From: Paratinospora sagittata
Taxonomy: Eukaryota; Streptophyta; Magnoliopsida; Ranunculales; Menispermaceae
DNA: 64,000 nt
Assembly (NCBI GenBank): GCA_035771175.1
Contig: CM069605.1
Span: forward strand, 17,872,288-17,936,287
Reading direction: 5' to 3'
Shown: positions 9,723 through 22,958 of the stretch, one piece after another
Layout of the letters: every line of letters begins with the position of its first letter
How positions within the stretch are numbered: the first letter of the stretch is position 1
Notes under the pieces: generated by a model
Seen by the model: only the letters and a program-made list of their open reading frames with translations
What the model was told of the DNA's origin: nothing
Databases searched by the model: none
Program-made: the position numbers and the translations under genes

Positions 9723-11328
9723 GGGGGTGAATTGGACAGCGAAGCATGTTTAACCCTTTTAATAAAATTGATTTACAGATAAAATAAAGTGATAACAGTT
9801 AATGAACAAAGATAGAAACTAACAGTTAAATAACACAATGCACACAGATTTAGAGTGGTTCAACTCTGGCCTACCTCCACTATTGAATCCTCTTACGGGT
9901 ATGGATCAAACCGTTACACCTTTCTCAACTTCACGAGTGTGAGAATAATCGTTATACCCTTGAGCAACACTTGCTCAAACACAGTGACATACGCAGTCAC
10001 TTGTACAAACCAAATACAAGTTTGAGAGCTTGATTCTCTTACCAAGAATGAAAGAAATACTTACAGAGCAATGAATGAACCTCAAACCAACACTGCTTCA
10101 GCAATGAATGTATATGATAAAGCTCAGCTGAAAGTGTGAGGTATATTGCTCCTATTTCCTTCAATGGGTTTGTGAAATATATGTAGTTGAATCGATAAAT
10201 CCATAAGGTAAGTATGTATTATAGTATTTTCAAAGTATTTTTCGCAGCAAAATAACAGACTAACTTTTAAAAAGTTTGTGCAAAAGGTGGTTTTTCAATC
10301 TCGTTCTTTCTGTGGATATTTTCTAATGGCTCAAAGTAATACATTTATAGATAATGCATTTGATTTTGCTTTTCAGAAAGATTTGGCGCTTAATTTTAAT
10401 TTCTAAATCAACGGTCAAAATATTTCACAAAAGAGTATATGTTCAGACTGTTCAAGAAACTTGATATATTTGTGCAATCACGAAAATAGAAAGATTTAGA
10501 AAGTGCACAACTTGACAACCTTTTACAGAAACTCTAACGATGTTGCATTAGCATTCTGAAGGAGCATTAGTGTCCTGAAATACACTGTTATGAAAAATCA
10601 ACCTTTTGTCAACTTATTGAAGGAGGGCGCTAATACTACGCTAACGGCCTGATAGGTTTATTTTACCGAAACTCAGAAACTCAAGGAGGGAGCTAATACC
10701 ACATTAGCGTCTTGATGGCAGTTGCTGATTTTTTCAAGTTGATTTGATGATGATGCTAATACTCGATCAGCGTTATGTTTTGAATGACAAGCATTCAAAC
10801 CCAGAAACGATCAACGTCCTACAATGTTTGCTCGATATTAAGTGCCTCATCACTGCATTAGCGCCTTGATGACTCATCAACGTCCTGAAAGACACTAAAA
10901 TATAGTTTTTCTAGAAATTTCATTTTTCAATACTCGATTAAATCAAATCAACACTTGAGCTTTTTGGATCAAATCAAACCTTTAGAAATCATGCAAATGG
11001 TCCAAAGATAAGTCGAAAAACATTCAAATTAAATCGATTAAAATGATTTTCTTCTAGATTGAAAGGCTTTTGAAAACTTATGAAAAATCATGAAAAATTC
11101 ATGAGGTAAATGCTTTGCTGAATTAGATGATGGCTGGCATTCTACAATCCTAAATCATTCTAGTAACATAAAGTTAGATTCTTGAGTAGACATGGTCTTC
11201 ATCTTAATCACGAACATGACTTCCTTTCCACCATGCTTTTGAGTAAATTATCCATGCATCATCATATATACAACATATATAGGAATGTAGTTTGTAATCA
11301 TAAAAATATCTTTTTTTCATACGGGACA
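9723..11328 (-). repeat. Copia LTR ('TGTTGGCC' family), piece 2
   Basis: This continues 4144-4171 with GGTGAATTGGAC and the family's TTACGGGT...CACGAGTGTGAG block, and ends at CGGGACA. The reversed start has the shared GATTACAAACTAC motif. TATA box CTATAAATGT reversed at 10341-10350. Upstream of it (10620-10880) are inverted repeats such as GCTAAT-acc-ac-ATTAGC at 10692-10708. With piece 1 the LTR is ~1.63 kb. No internal region or partner LTR is present, so it is probably a solo LTR. The flanks AGATG/TGAGG agree at only 3 of 5 bases. Confidence 0.75.
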
Positions 11329-11769
11329 TGAGGGTTATTGAAATAATAAGATGATCTTGCATATCCACCATCACATAGTCACCAATAAGTTGAAAACCAT
11401 GCACACATAAATCATCTCAAAGATTATGAATACTATTATTACATGCGCAAGTTATGAAAATAGGTATTTATAAAAATTATGCATTTCCATAGAAAGTCAT
11501 AGTTCAAAAATCAAGTTACACACCGGTCATATAACTTAGGTACATCCTAGATACTTCCGACCTATGAAGAATCAAACCTATGGTTTTATGACGGCAACCC
11601 GATTTCTATTCCATTGGTTGTTTGCCATTGGAAGTCCTCTAGACGCCCACCCGATGGCATCCCTACCGCGAGGTTATGTTTACCAAAAGAATACCCCCAG
11701 ACATCCAGCCGATGAAGTCTCAATCGGTGCCCTCATACGATTCATCACAATCTCAACCACTTCCGCAAC
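11329..11769 (-). repeat. Gypsy-B LTR, piece 2 of 4
   Basis: Noncoding sequence between the copia LTR end and the Athila-like solo LTR. It contains GACGCCCACCCGATGGCATCCC and ATCGGTGCCC blocks. Assignment to gypsy-B is by continuity across two insertions, not by a second copy in this window. Confidence 0.5.
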
Positions 11770-11774
11770 CAACC

Positions 11775-13105
11775 TGTTGCAAAATAATTGCAAGTGCAAA
11801 ATACCGTAAACAAGTAATAAAGTGATAAGTAGAGTATTGTTTCCACAGAGATTTGTACTAATTTCTAGTTAATTATTAAAATTATTTCAACCTAATTTTA
11901 TCTAAACAAATAGTAAAATTACTTATGAAAAAAATAAAAAGATTTAAATTGCACTGAATAAATTTAAACTTTAATAAATCAAATATTTCAAAACCTAGGT
12001 CTATAATTTTCCCTCACACTTCACCCAGATTTATTTATTTATTTTTCAATGAATTAATTAATTTAAGTTGTTAACAAAGAGCCCTAATTTATTTACAAGC
12101 CTCTTTCGATAATCAAGTAAAAATATTTTGTCTAATTAAATCACTATATTTCTATGTGATTTGAATTAAAACAAAATTAATTAATTTTTTACTCTTTTAA
12201 TGGTTAAATATGTCATGCAAGTATATTCTTATCTAGCATGAAGTCATGGTTTCCACCCTTTGATCATATGTTACTTCAATCAAGTTCTAATCTAAAATCC
12301 CTCTCCCAAGTTTATCTTGATGTAACAAATCAATCTAATTAATGGTCGGTTAATTAGAAGCAAAAAGCATATATTAAAACAAACAACTCCAAATTAACTA
12401 AATAACACCTAAATTAAAATAATAAATCTAAGGTTACAGGTAAGTTCCAATTGCAAACCTAGAAACTAATTTAGCCCATAACTACAAATAAAAATTCAAA
12501 ATCGATAAGGTTCAACATCATAGAAAAATCAAATACAAGAGAAGAGAAGAAAAAAATATAAACTTCCACTAACGCATGAATCAACATCTCCGTTTTCCTT
12601 CATCTCTCTCGCACTTGTTCTTCTATTTTGTTCTCCTCTCTAATATCCTTCAAAAACCTCTCTTAATGATGCATTTATAAGTAGGAGGAGGTCGGAAAAA
12701 GTCCCATAAAAATAAAATTTAATTGGACAACGAATTGCGCAAAAATCCTAAACAATGTAGGATTTCGAAATGTATCAGCGTCGTAGCGCCCTCCCTTGGG
12801 CACCGCAACACCCTCTCTTGGGCACCCTTGCTGGACATTACATTTTTGCTCCATTTTCTCGCATGTCTTTGCTCGTGTTTTAATTTGTTTCTTCTCTACT
12901 TTGCTTGGACACTTGTTCATCATTTTAATAGCACTTCAAAACCGTTTCAAAACCTACAAAATCAATCATGAACTAAGTGCTAAACTCATCAAAACACTCA
13001 CCTAAAGTAACACATAAAAATGCAAACCGGAATATAACTATACCAAAACTATAACATAAAATGACATAAACTATAGCATAAAAGACACCTAAAAATCTAC
13101 TTTCA
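11775..13105 (-). repeat. Athila-like solo LTR with perfect target-site duplication
   Basis: On the plus strand it runs from TGTTGCAAAATAATTGCAAG to CTACTTTCA and is flanked by CAACC on both sides (11770-11774 and 13106-13110). The GCAAGTGC...ATACCGTAA...AGTATTGTTTCCACAG end resembles the reversed 3' end of Athila-type LTRs and recurs at 31384 and 56607. TATA box reversed at about 12670-12683 (CTTATAAATG). Upstream of it, GCGCCC/GGGC inverted repeats lie at 12785-12830. No coding sequence. Confidence 0.85.
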
Positions 13106-14918
13106 CAACCACATAGGATTATACCCAAAGTTTATGCATGACCTAAATATGGAAGTCTATGTTTATGGCATAATGGTTCAACACATAATCAACAACTACA
13201 TTGGTATGACAGACATGCTAATATTCCAACATATTCATTTTCACGAGCATGTATAACATCACTATATATCCTAAACATGCTTTCTACATCAACAAACATG
13301 AGCATGAATATACATTAAATAATACAAGAGCATGAATAACGACTCAAAACATTTCATAAGCATGTGAATTTACCCACATTCATATAAACTAATTTCATTC
13401 TCTAACATGGACACTTTGATAGGCATACTTGTTCACATCATTCATGTAAATAAACTCATCTATCAATATCTCATGCTAACTTCATTCAAGAATAGGCATG
13501 AAGGCATGAATCATGATATAAAACATTCTTAATTATAGCTACGATGATATGCATATGATAGGGGAATGAAATCTACTCACAACGATATTGTTACCAAATT
13601 AGTTCCGCGTCTTGGGAACCTTCAGCTCACTTGCCCATGCTCATTTCCTAACATTCATAGAACTACTCTTAGTTCATTTCAACCATGGAATACAACCAAA
13701 CATAATTTCACATTACAGTCGATTTTTACCGGTCCTTAATCATTTAAGAACCTGCAATCTCATTCAAGGGTTTCCAAAACCCTTTATTAGTAGCCTAACT
13801 TTTGCTATTCCAGGTGGTTCAAGTTCTATAACCATTAGACCTTGATTCTAGGTCTATAATCACATTTAATACCAACATTAGGGTTTCCATAAACAAGAAC
13901 CACTTAAACCTTCATAAACTATTTCAATTCTTCACTACCATTCAAAGATCATTTAACTAGAATCCATTGTCTAACATACTTGAATGATGATTCTCATACC
14001 CATTTGTAGAAAGAAAGGGTATATGGGGTTCATTCATTGATTCTCTAGCATTTCACTTGGGATTTATGTGTTTTTACACACCCAAGATCATCAAATATTT
14101 CTTGGTCTCCATTTATTCAACATATCTCAAGGGTTTTGTCATTCAAACCCATTGTAGAAGGCCGAGGTTCCAATTCAGAAAACTTAACTCCAAATATTCA
14201 TTAACCATGTAAACAAGTTCTCTTAGCTTGATTTCACTAACAAAGTAAAATCTCCAAAGAGAAGCAAAAAAGAGAACCAAAACTTCAAAAAATCAATTCA
14301 AAACTCTCATGGGTTGCTTGGAGAACAAATCGTTTCCAAAAATTCCCAAAACTACCATAAATCCTTCCATTTTTGCTTAAAACCATGTTTAAATCATCAA
14401 AACAACTTTAAAAACAACATTAAAGCCCCAAGAAATTCATTTAAATTCAAAACCCCAAGATGAGTAAGGTAACTTGTTCTCCAAGAAAACCCCTAAAATC
14501 AAAGAATTAAACTAAGAAAATGAGAGATTATACCTTTAATCTCTTTGTTTTGATGCTCCAAAACACCTTCTTAAATCACTTAGAATCACCCTTGAACATC
14601 CCTCACTCGCACCTCAAAAATTCTCTTCTTTAGAAAATGTTGGAAAGGTTGAATATGGGAGAAAAATCGACTTTATATAGAACTTACAAATATGGAAACA
14701 CTTTTCCACAAGGGGTAACGTGTTTTTGAAGAAAATCTAGAAATCTGCTCTCGGGTGGTGGAAGGGACGCGCGTTCTCACTATGGAAAGGTGTTTCCCTA
14801 AGGGCAAGCATGTTTCTCACTTAGGGAACACGTTTCTTCTCCCACTTTTCAAGTTTTCGTATGTTTTCTTCTTCGCTTTTGTCGTTTTCAAGTCCTTGTA
14901 CTTCATGGATGGTATTAG
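13106..14918 (-). repeat. Gypsy-B LTR, piece 3 of 4, with promoter
   Basis: AT-rich noncoding sequence. A reversed TATA box CTATATAAAG lies at 14671-14680. Upstream of it a long inverted repeat pairs 14790-14802 (GTGTTTCCCTAAG) with 14820-14831 (CTTAGGGAACAC). The final bases ATTAG (14914-14918) are the left target-site copy of the copia derivative. Confidence 0.65.
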
Positions 14919-15025
14919 TGTTGGCCTAGTTATGTCTAAGAGGGGGGTGAATTGGACACTCAGACAATTTAAAATTAATTACAATGACAAGATTAAAGTG
15001 CAGAAAAATAAGCAAGTATGCACAA
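14919..15025 (-). repeat. 3' LTR of the pol-less copia derivative, piece 1
   Basis: Starts TGTTGGCCTAGTTATG and contains GGGGGGTGAATTGGACACT. It is almost identical to the beginning of the partner LTR at 24788. It is interrupted at 15025 by a gypsy LTR and resumes after 17777. Confidence 0.9.
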
Positions 15026-17777
15026 TGTAACGCTCGTACCTTAGGATAATGTCATTTTGACCCGTATAGTACCCGAATACGTGTACGTATACGTATATGA
15101 TGCTCGACGCGCGTTGCTTTGAGTGCCTTTGCATGAAGTTTCGGAATGATCGGAGACCCGTTCGACGTCTAAACGTGTCAAAAACGGTGTTTTGGATCAG
15201 TGGAGCTCGCTCCATGGTGGAAGAAATTTCTGTCATCGATTATATCAATAGCTTGATCTCCTAGATCCGTGGTCCGATTGAGCTAAAATTTTGTCTGCTT
15301 ATTTTTCTTTGATAAATCTTCATTATGGCCAGTGAAGATCTTGATCGGAGTTGTCTACTGTGAGTTATAAAGCTCCAAACACTGTTTTTCAGATTTATAG
15401 ATTTTCTTGTGCAGTTTTGATCAAACAGTTCGATCTTGTAATCCCACCGTTGGATTGAGCTGAAATTTTACCAGAATGTTGGTAATTGACTCATAGAACT
15501 ATGGAACGGTTAAGACGTTAAATTGATGAGTAATTTACATAACATTGAGTATCTAAGTGGAAGTAATTACAGCAGAAAAAAAAATTATTCCTTTTGTTTA
15601 AGTGTATTTTGAGTTGTGGGCCCAAATTTTTCTGTAAATACAAACCAAAACGGGATTTTCTCACATTTTCTCATTTTCCCACCTTCAAGAGTGTTAGAGA
15701 GCTTGGAGAAAGGGGAAAGAAGAAGAGAAGAGAAAAAGAAGGGAAAAATGAGGTTTTTGGGTGGATTCTTGCTTAAGGATCATCAAGGTAACCATTTCAT
15801 TCTCATTTTTCTTCCTTCCGTCATTCTCTTACAAGCATGCAACTGATTTTTTCGACATAGGGTTCTATTGAATCCCATTTTTGAAAGGGTGATGGAAAAT
15901 CAAAGTTGGAATTAGGTCTTGAAATTAATATATGTTGACCTTGAGTGTATGGGGAGTACTCTAGAGGTGAAACCCCAATTTCTAGCAAAACATTGGTGGA
16001 GTTTCATAGACTTGACCTAAAACTAGTGTTTTGACCTAGGGTTTTCTATTCAAATTTTTTGTGATTTGTATGAAATTGATGAGTAATTATGGATGTATGA
16101 CACTCTAAATTACTGATCTTGAATAGGGAGAACCTAATTGTAGGGTAATTTTGGCTTAGGCCATGTAAATTGACATTCCCATGCAATTTGGGGATTTCCA
16201 TGTAAATTGGGGATTTTGCCCAAATTAGGGTTTTTGACCTAAACCAAGTCAATTGACCAAATTGACTCGGGAATCATCTAATTGGACCTAAATGGAGTAG
16301 AACCATGGGTTTAGAATGTTTGAACCTATGATAATTTGGCATGTCTTAGTTCAATTTGGCCTTATGTCATGTATTGCCAAATTGGGGATTTTGACCAAGA
16401 TATAATCAATTGATGAAATTGACTTGATAAATAGTCAACTTAACCCTTAATATGATTGAATGTTTTGCATTATAGTGGTTGTGATCAAGGGGATCCACCT
16501 ATGGCATTCAATTTGGATTATGTGTAGTTTGATTTGATGTTAATTGGTCAAATTGAACAATGGGGATTAGGCTCATGAGTTAGCCATTCTAGAATCATTA
16601 GTTAACTTTGAAATTGGGATTTAACATGGTTATTAGCATACTTTGGCTGATTTTAATATTGTATGAACCATGTATATATTGTAGGGATTCTAATTGATTC
16701 AAGTAACCCACGTGGGCTAGTTGGAAGTTTATGTACATGAGGTGATTGGTGATCGTACTAGTACTTGATTTTGGATTAAAAATTGGATTGGCTAGACTTA
16801 GCCAAGCGAGAGTGAGTGTTCTTTTATTTGTTGGTTTTCATATACGTGGCATTGTATTATATATATATATATGGATATGGCATATGCATGTTTTAATTTA
16901 TTCATGAATTGAAATTTGAGCATATTCCATTGGGTTACATTTGGGTAGAGTCTCCTAGCTTGTTTTCTTTTGGAAGTCTTGTAAGTCTAGAGAGATCCCC
17001 AGTGTGGACCTGGTAGAGGGTTTCAAGGGTAGGCGCAACCATTTTTCAATTAGGTCTGGTATAGGGTTTCGAAAGAATAGTAAATCAGTGACGTGCTCTT
17101 GGAATTCCTATTAGAATACGGGTAAGAGGTCGTTCGGGCACGGGTTTCGCGCACTCGTGTTCTCGAATTTGATTCTTACCTTGGAGGTGTTAGGATTGCA
17201 TTGCATGTTGTTTAAATGGTATGTATTGTCTTAGTTATGACATGATGCATTGTATTAGCATGTATGTAATCTTGTTTTCATTTCCATGTTATCTCATGTT
17301 ATTTCAAATGTTTTAATGATCTTGACATGTTTTACATAAATGCATGTATATAACCACTTGTAGAAGACATTCACTAAGCTTGTTGTAGCTCACACCTCAT
17401 CCTTATCTTTTCAGGTTCTGATAGGAAGGGAAAAGGGAAGGCTTGACTACGGAGCATTCCTTCCAGTATTTTGTTGATGTAGGTGTTGTACAGTTTAGTA
17501 TTTTGATATTATGTACATGATAACACCTAGTATTTGTATTAATAACACATAGATGGGTTGTGTATGTTTTATATTATTTGAATTTTTGAAATTTTATACT
17601 TGGTATTTTTGGAGATGAAATCTTTAATTGTTGATGATCACGATTAGATGATGTTATAGGATTAATTGTATTTGGGATTTGTGTTTATGTTAGGCTGACG
17701 GGACGCTGGGTGTATCGCCGGAGGGTATACCCGGGGGTTCTGTGCCTGTTGTGACATCAATATAGTGGGTCGTGACA
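15026..17777 (+). repeat. Gypsy-C solo LTR inserted in the 3' LTR
   Basis: 2752 bp, TGTAACGCTCG...GGGTCGTGACA. The partner LTR at 24788 lacks it, so the insertion boundaries are direct. The flanks CACAA and CATAG each differ by one base from the partner's CACAG, consistent with a decayed 5-bp duplication. It shares the CCGTTGGATTGAGCTGAAATTTT block with the LTR at 25829-29361, and has the GTAGCTCACACCTCATCC...TTTTCAGG block usual near chromovirus LTR ends. No gene inside. Confidence 0.85.
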
Positions 17778-19543
17778 CATAGTTGATTTATAGTGGTTCG
17801 GCTACTTTCCTACGTCCACTACCTAACCTCCTCAATTAATATTTTAACCTTATCACTATAAACCTTCTTATGGGTGAAGATCAAACTGTTACACCTTTGC
17901 TCAACTTGCGGGTGTGAGAACAACCGTTACACTGCTCAACCTCCTCAACTTACGGGTGTGAAAACTACTGTTTCTTCGTTGACACATAAATATCAACTCA
18001 GTAGTTTATGTAACTACTGTTACAACCTTGATACAGTATACAGGATATGAAATTGAGTACAACTGTATCGTATGAACTATCTCTCAAATTACTCTTTTAG
18101 CAAGAATGATATAAGTTAAAACAGTGCTGAACGATTTGAGTGAAAACAGTTGAAAAGTTCAAATAAATTTTCAGATAAAGATAAAATATTAGCTCAGTAT
18201 GAAAATCTTTTGAATACATAAAGTCTCAAAGAAAACTACTGTGAAAATAGATCGATTTAAACGTTTTCTTAACTAGATGAAAATTCGACTAACTTTCAAA
18301 AAGTGTTTTAGCTCAGAGAGTTTTCGGTGCTTAACAAATTGTTAAGTGTCTGTATTTATAGACTTGTAAAGATAAAGTTGTTGTTCATTTGAATTTGAAT
18401 TTCAAATATGAACGTTTACTAGAATATACCACGAAAATGGCAACTACACAATTCATGAATATTCTTTTTTTTTTTTTTTTAGATACACGAATATAGAAAA
18501 TTTTAGAAGACGTGGTTTGTGATTCTGAGAATATCTCTTACAAATACATAAAATTGATTTTGTACGAAAAGTTGTTCTGAAAAGGTGGCAAAAAATACGT
18601 ACATGTCAGAACAGTAAAAATATCATTTATGTTGTTTTGTTCCTTTGAGGGCGCTCATAGAACATCAATGTCTTACTAAACAATGAAGTGAGGGCGCTAC
18701 TAAGTAGTAAGCGTCCTGACTTGCTTTGACAATTAAACGACTTAAAGCATGAGGGCGCTACTTCGCAGTAAGCGTCCTGCTTTGTTTTAAAATGCAAAAC
18801 ATATGGGGGCGCTACTCAAGAGTAAGCGTCTTGACCTATTAAAAGCAGTTTTAAAACAATGTTTAAGCACGCTGATGAACGGTGTGCGTCCTGAAAGTTA
18901 TTTAAGTTGATTCTAAAGATGAGGGCGCTCCTACACAAGTAGCGTCCTGATAATTCATTCAACTTATAACTTATCAGCGTCCTTAAAGATACAAATCACT
19001 TAAAGATAAAAAGATCCGTCAGCGAGCTAAAACTAAGTCAGCGTCCTTACATTCTCAAAAGTTGATAAAAGAAAGGTCACTACTAACGAGTAAGCATCCT
19101 TATTAAATAGTTCAACTCAACCTTGAGCGTCCTAACATTTTATCAGCGTCCTAACTCATCAAGCCCAAGAGGGCGTTGCTAAAACATTAGCGTCCTGAAA
19201 GACTTTATAAAAGCGAATTTTGATTTCTCAATTAAAACTAGATAAAACATCATTGTTTCTTTTAATCAAAACAAATACTTTAGAAATCATTAGGTACGAT
19301 TAAAATATTACGATCAAAATATGCAAACGATAAAAATCTTGCTGAGAGTAAGATGATCAATAGACTTTACATTTTAAATACTGACAGACACGAAACTTTA
19401 CTTTGATGTTCAATAGGCTTGTGATCACAGTTCCTTGATCTTGATTCTTGATAAATTTGAAACACTTGACAAGATCATTAGATAGACCAACTAAAGATAT
19501 TTGGAATCATCAAAACATTCATGTCATGTTCATTGAGATAAAA
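17778..19543 (-). repeat. 3' LTR of the pol-less copia derivative, piece 2
   Basis: Resumes with TTGATTTATAGTGGTTCGGC and ends at GATAAAA, where the partner has GATAACA. TATA box reversed at 18353-18362. Between it and the expected start site is a 17-bp palindrome CTTAACAA-A-TTGTTAAG (18330-18346), also in the partner LTR. Upstream, 18640-19200, is a dense array of inverted repeats such as GGGCGCTACT/AGTAAGCGTCC at 18753-18777 with a 4-base loop. Net LTR length with piece 1 is about 1.87 kb. Confidence 0.9.
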
Positions 19544-19560
19544 ATCTCCCCCTTTTTTAT
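19544..19560 (-). other. Polypurine tract of the copia derivative
   Basis: Reversed, this reads ATAAAAAAGGGGGAGAT, immediately before the LTR start. Its presence shows that the element end is intact. Confidence 0.85.
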
Positions 19561-19790
19561 GATTTCAAATACTGATAGATCATGCAGATAAATATATTCA
19601 TGTAATCAAACATATAACGAATTTAGAATGATATCTGCAGTCATGTCAGTTCTATTTGATTTTAATCATACAATTTACATGGTAAGATGCAAACAATGCA
19701 GACTACAAACAATGTAAATTATAAACAAGAATGAATACATTAACTTGGATAGAACACAGTAACTTGGATAGAACTCCCCCTTACATGTAA

Positions 19791-22700
19791 CTTCCCTCAT
19801 GAGCTAATTTAGCCTTAATATCTGCAATTTGCAATCTCTTCTCCCCTTTTTGAAAACATCAAAAAGTGGGTAGGCTTAGCCCGTACTTGGACCCTTCCCT
19901 TTCCTTTTTTCTTTCAGCCTCCTCATTCTTCTTGGATCCACTGGAACTAGGTACGAAATTCTTGGGTTTCCTTGGTGCTTATGGTCTTGAAGAACCACGT
20001 GAGTTTTGTCTCACATTGCTGACAGATTCATCAATTACAATGCCCTTCCTAGATTTTTCAATGAATTTTTCATGAGCATGCTTGGAAACACCAAATTTAA
20101 ATGGATCAAGAGGTGGACCAAGTTTGAAACCTTTTGCTTTTCGTTCTGTAAGACCTTGAGCAAACTCAGGAGAAAGTGTGTGACCTTCAAATTCAGGCCT
20201 GATTGGTCGCTTGCGTTTAGGATCTGGGAAAGTTTCTGATAAGGGGTCTGGGGTGGAGATACTCTTTGACTGATTCTATGTAGTGGCTCTTCATCCGATT
20301 CATCTTCATCTTCTCCTTCTAATATTCCAAGAAGATTGTCAGACTCGTGGGGTCTTTGAGGACGTGTAAAAGCTGGAGCCCGTGGTGCAAGTGGAACTTT
20401 GACACCTTTTTTCTTCAACAGATGAAAGGGCATTGTAAAACGTTTCATGCTAGAGGCAATATACCAAACAGTAGAATGCATCCTACTATTCATTGCTTTG
20501 AAGAGGTCTTCAAAGAAGCCTACGACTCCTTCCACTTGATCTGCAGCTTCGATGATAGTATAAGACAGATCCATAATGGTTGTGGCAAGGAAAGACATCT
20601 CGTTCTCCAAGTTTTGTAATTTCTCAAAAGCACGAGTAACCAAGTCTAGAGTCTTGGTTAGTCTATCATCCTCTGTTGGTGTTGGCCTTGCAGTATCTAA
20701 ATTATCCTTTAGACTGTAGATGGCCTGCATCACCGGATCAAGCGTTGTCTTGCTCGTTACTTTTATCCAAGATAGCATCCAAAACTAATTGTAGAGTTTC
20801 AGAAATGGACTTATCTTTAGAGGATTCAGCCATTTTACCTCTCAAGCTTTGAATTTCTTCAAGAATCTTTTTCAAATCCTCTTCAGTTATAGCACTTGCA
20901 GCACGACTTGGCGTAGTTGGCATTGTGCGACTCTGTGGATCTTGAGGTCTGGCTGGAGGTTGTTGAGGAACAACCAATCTTGGGGGAACAGCAGCAGCAA
21001 AGGCATTGATAATTTTTTTGATTTGTCGCATGTCTTCCTGAATATTTTTCATAAAATCATCAAGTGATTATGATGGAGCAGAGCTCAATGTAGGCAAGGA
21101 CTACATGACACTTAACTGTCTGTCCATTTGTTGAGACAACTTCTTGAGCAGTTCAATTGCCTTGATCATGTGAAAGTTAAGTTTTTTGATCTCATTAATC
21201 TCAACCCTCTCCAGAGATTTCAGAAATTCTCAGACTTCTGACAATGTCCCATTTTTTAATTGAACTTGGTTCTGTTCCAGACAAGTCATTAGTTGAGGCA
21301 TGACAAAAATCTAATCTTCTCTTACTCGCCTGAGAAAGTCTTTCTCTCTGAAGAATTCATCTTTTGGCCTGCTTGTGGATGGATAAGAAGGCTGCTCATG
21401 ATCGGATGAGCTTTCCTCATAAATATTTTCCACTTCATCTTCTACTTGAAATTCAACATTGGCCTCATGAAAATCTTCAACATGATCTTCTTCATCCACC
21501 TCTTCATTCATGTCATCTCCCTGATAGGGTACAATAGGCATAACCCTCTGAATTTTTACGTTGCACACCATCAAACTCATTTTTCTGCGAGTCATGAGAT
21601 TCCATTGATACAAGAATATCAAATGGAGATGGCGGTCTGGAGATGGTCTTATCTGAGTCTTCACTGACTCTTTCTTTGGTGATGTCTTCCATGATTGCAT
21701 CAAAGGTTTCCGACTCATGCAGATGTTCTTCAACAACAACTTGATCAATCTGGATCACCTCTTCCATTGGATGTCCTTCAGCATGAACAACTTGTTCTAC
21801 ATGTTCAATTTCTACATCATCAATTAAAACATGCACTGGAATAACTGTGGGAACAACTTCTTCTTGTGCAGCTTGTTCTTCATGAGTGGTAGAAGCTTGG
21901 GCAGCAGCTTCCTTCACTATTACTAAGACATCTTGTTCTCTTGTTTCATTTTCCACTGGATTCACCTTCAAGTGGAACTTTTGACATTGGAAACCATCTT
22001 TCCAAAGCAGGGACATAAGTGTATCTCATCAATTTAACAGTGGTTTGACCAATGCAGTTGTATCTACTAGTCTCCTTGAAGTTTTCTCTACTGAAATTGA
22101 TGCCACTCTCGAACAGAGTGGTGAGGTACATACCAAGTGCCAGACCTCCTCCCCTACTAACCACTGTATTCATTACATGCATGAGAATGTGGGCGAGATT
22201 CACTTTTTTCTTCTCCAAAATACACCATATTAAGAAAAATTCTAAATCATTCACATTACCCCTGCTGCCGGTCTTAAACTGAATAATGTGGGTAATGATG
22301 TTGTGGATGATTCTGGGAATGAGTTCAAAGGACTGGTTGGTAAGCTTCTTGTCAACATAAGAATGGTCATTTTTCCTAGAAACAAGATTAAGAGCGACAA
22401 GGTTGTTGTAGCCTGGATACTGAACTTTATTTTTGATAAATGAAAGTTTGTGAGCATTTTCATCATTTGGCAAAGAGAATGCTTCAGACAAGAATCCGGG
22501 AGAAATTTTAACAATTTTTCTTTTACCACTGATTGTTTTGAGAGTTCAGAGTCGGGTTTATTGACCATGTTCGCATAGAATTGTCTGACAAGGTTGGGGT
22601 ACCATCTTGAGTTTAAAGTAAGTAAATCAATCCAACCTTGGAACTCAAACAGAGAGAAAATGTCTAGATGAGAGTTGATGAAAAAGTCAAAATCGACATA

Positions 22701-22958
22701 GCTTCCATCAATCAGAGCTCGGTTCATGAGCTATTCGGCATTATCTCATTTTCTTCTCATCTGAGAAGAAAAAGGTGGGTGAGGTGGTTCAGAAGCGATT
22801 TCGGAAGGAGGTGTGGGTGCAGATGGTGTGGGTTCCTCAGCCAGTTCGACTTGAGTTGGTTCAGTTCTTGGTCTCATACTCCTATCTGGAGGTGATGATG
22901 GCGACATAGCTCGCTTTCTAGTATAAAAGGGGCAAAGTTTTTCGGGTTTGGGTGCCAT
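19791..22958 (-). pseudogene. Env-like gene (PF20167-like domain plus coiled coils), broken
   Basis: The start is the ATG at 22958 and the last plausible stop is at 19791-19793. In order: a Pro/Ser/Glu-rich N-terminus; two in-frame stops; the conserved domain (YVDFDFFINSHLDIFSLFE, NLVRQFYAN, then after a frameshift near 22500 VNLAHILMHVMN, LGMYLTTLFESGINF, RWFPMSKVPL); an acidic Glu/Val-rich stretch (21300-22000, two more frameshifts); a coiled-coil region with Pro/Gln-rich linker (20740-21060); a second helical region (20300-20780); and a C-terminus with a PKRKRP nuclear-signal-like motif. It occupies the 3' place where SIRE/Maximus-type copia elements carry an env-like ORF, but there is no pol upstream. 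No hydrophobic segment stands out. Biochemical role unknown. Confidence 0.75.
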
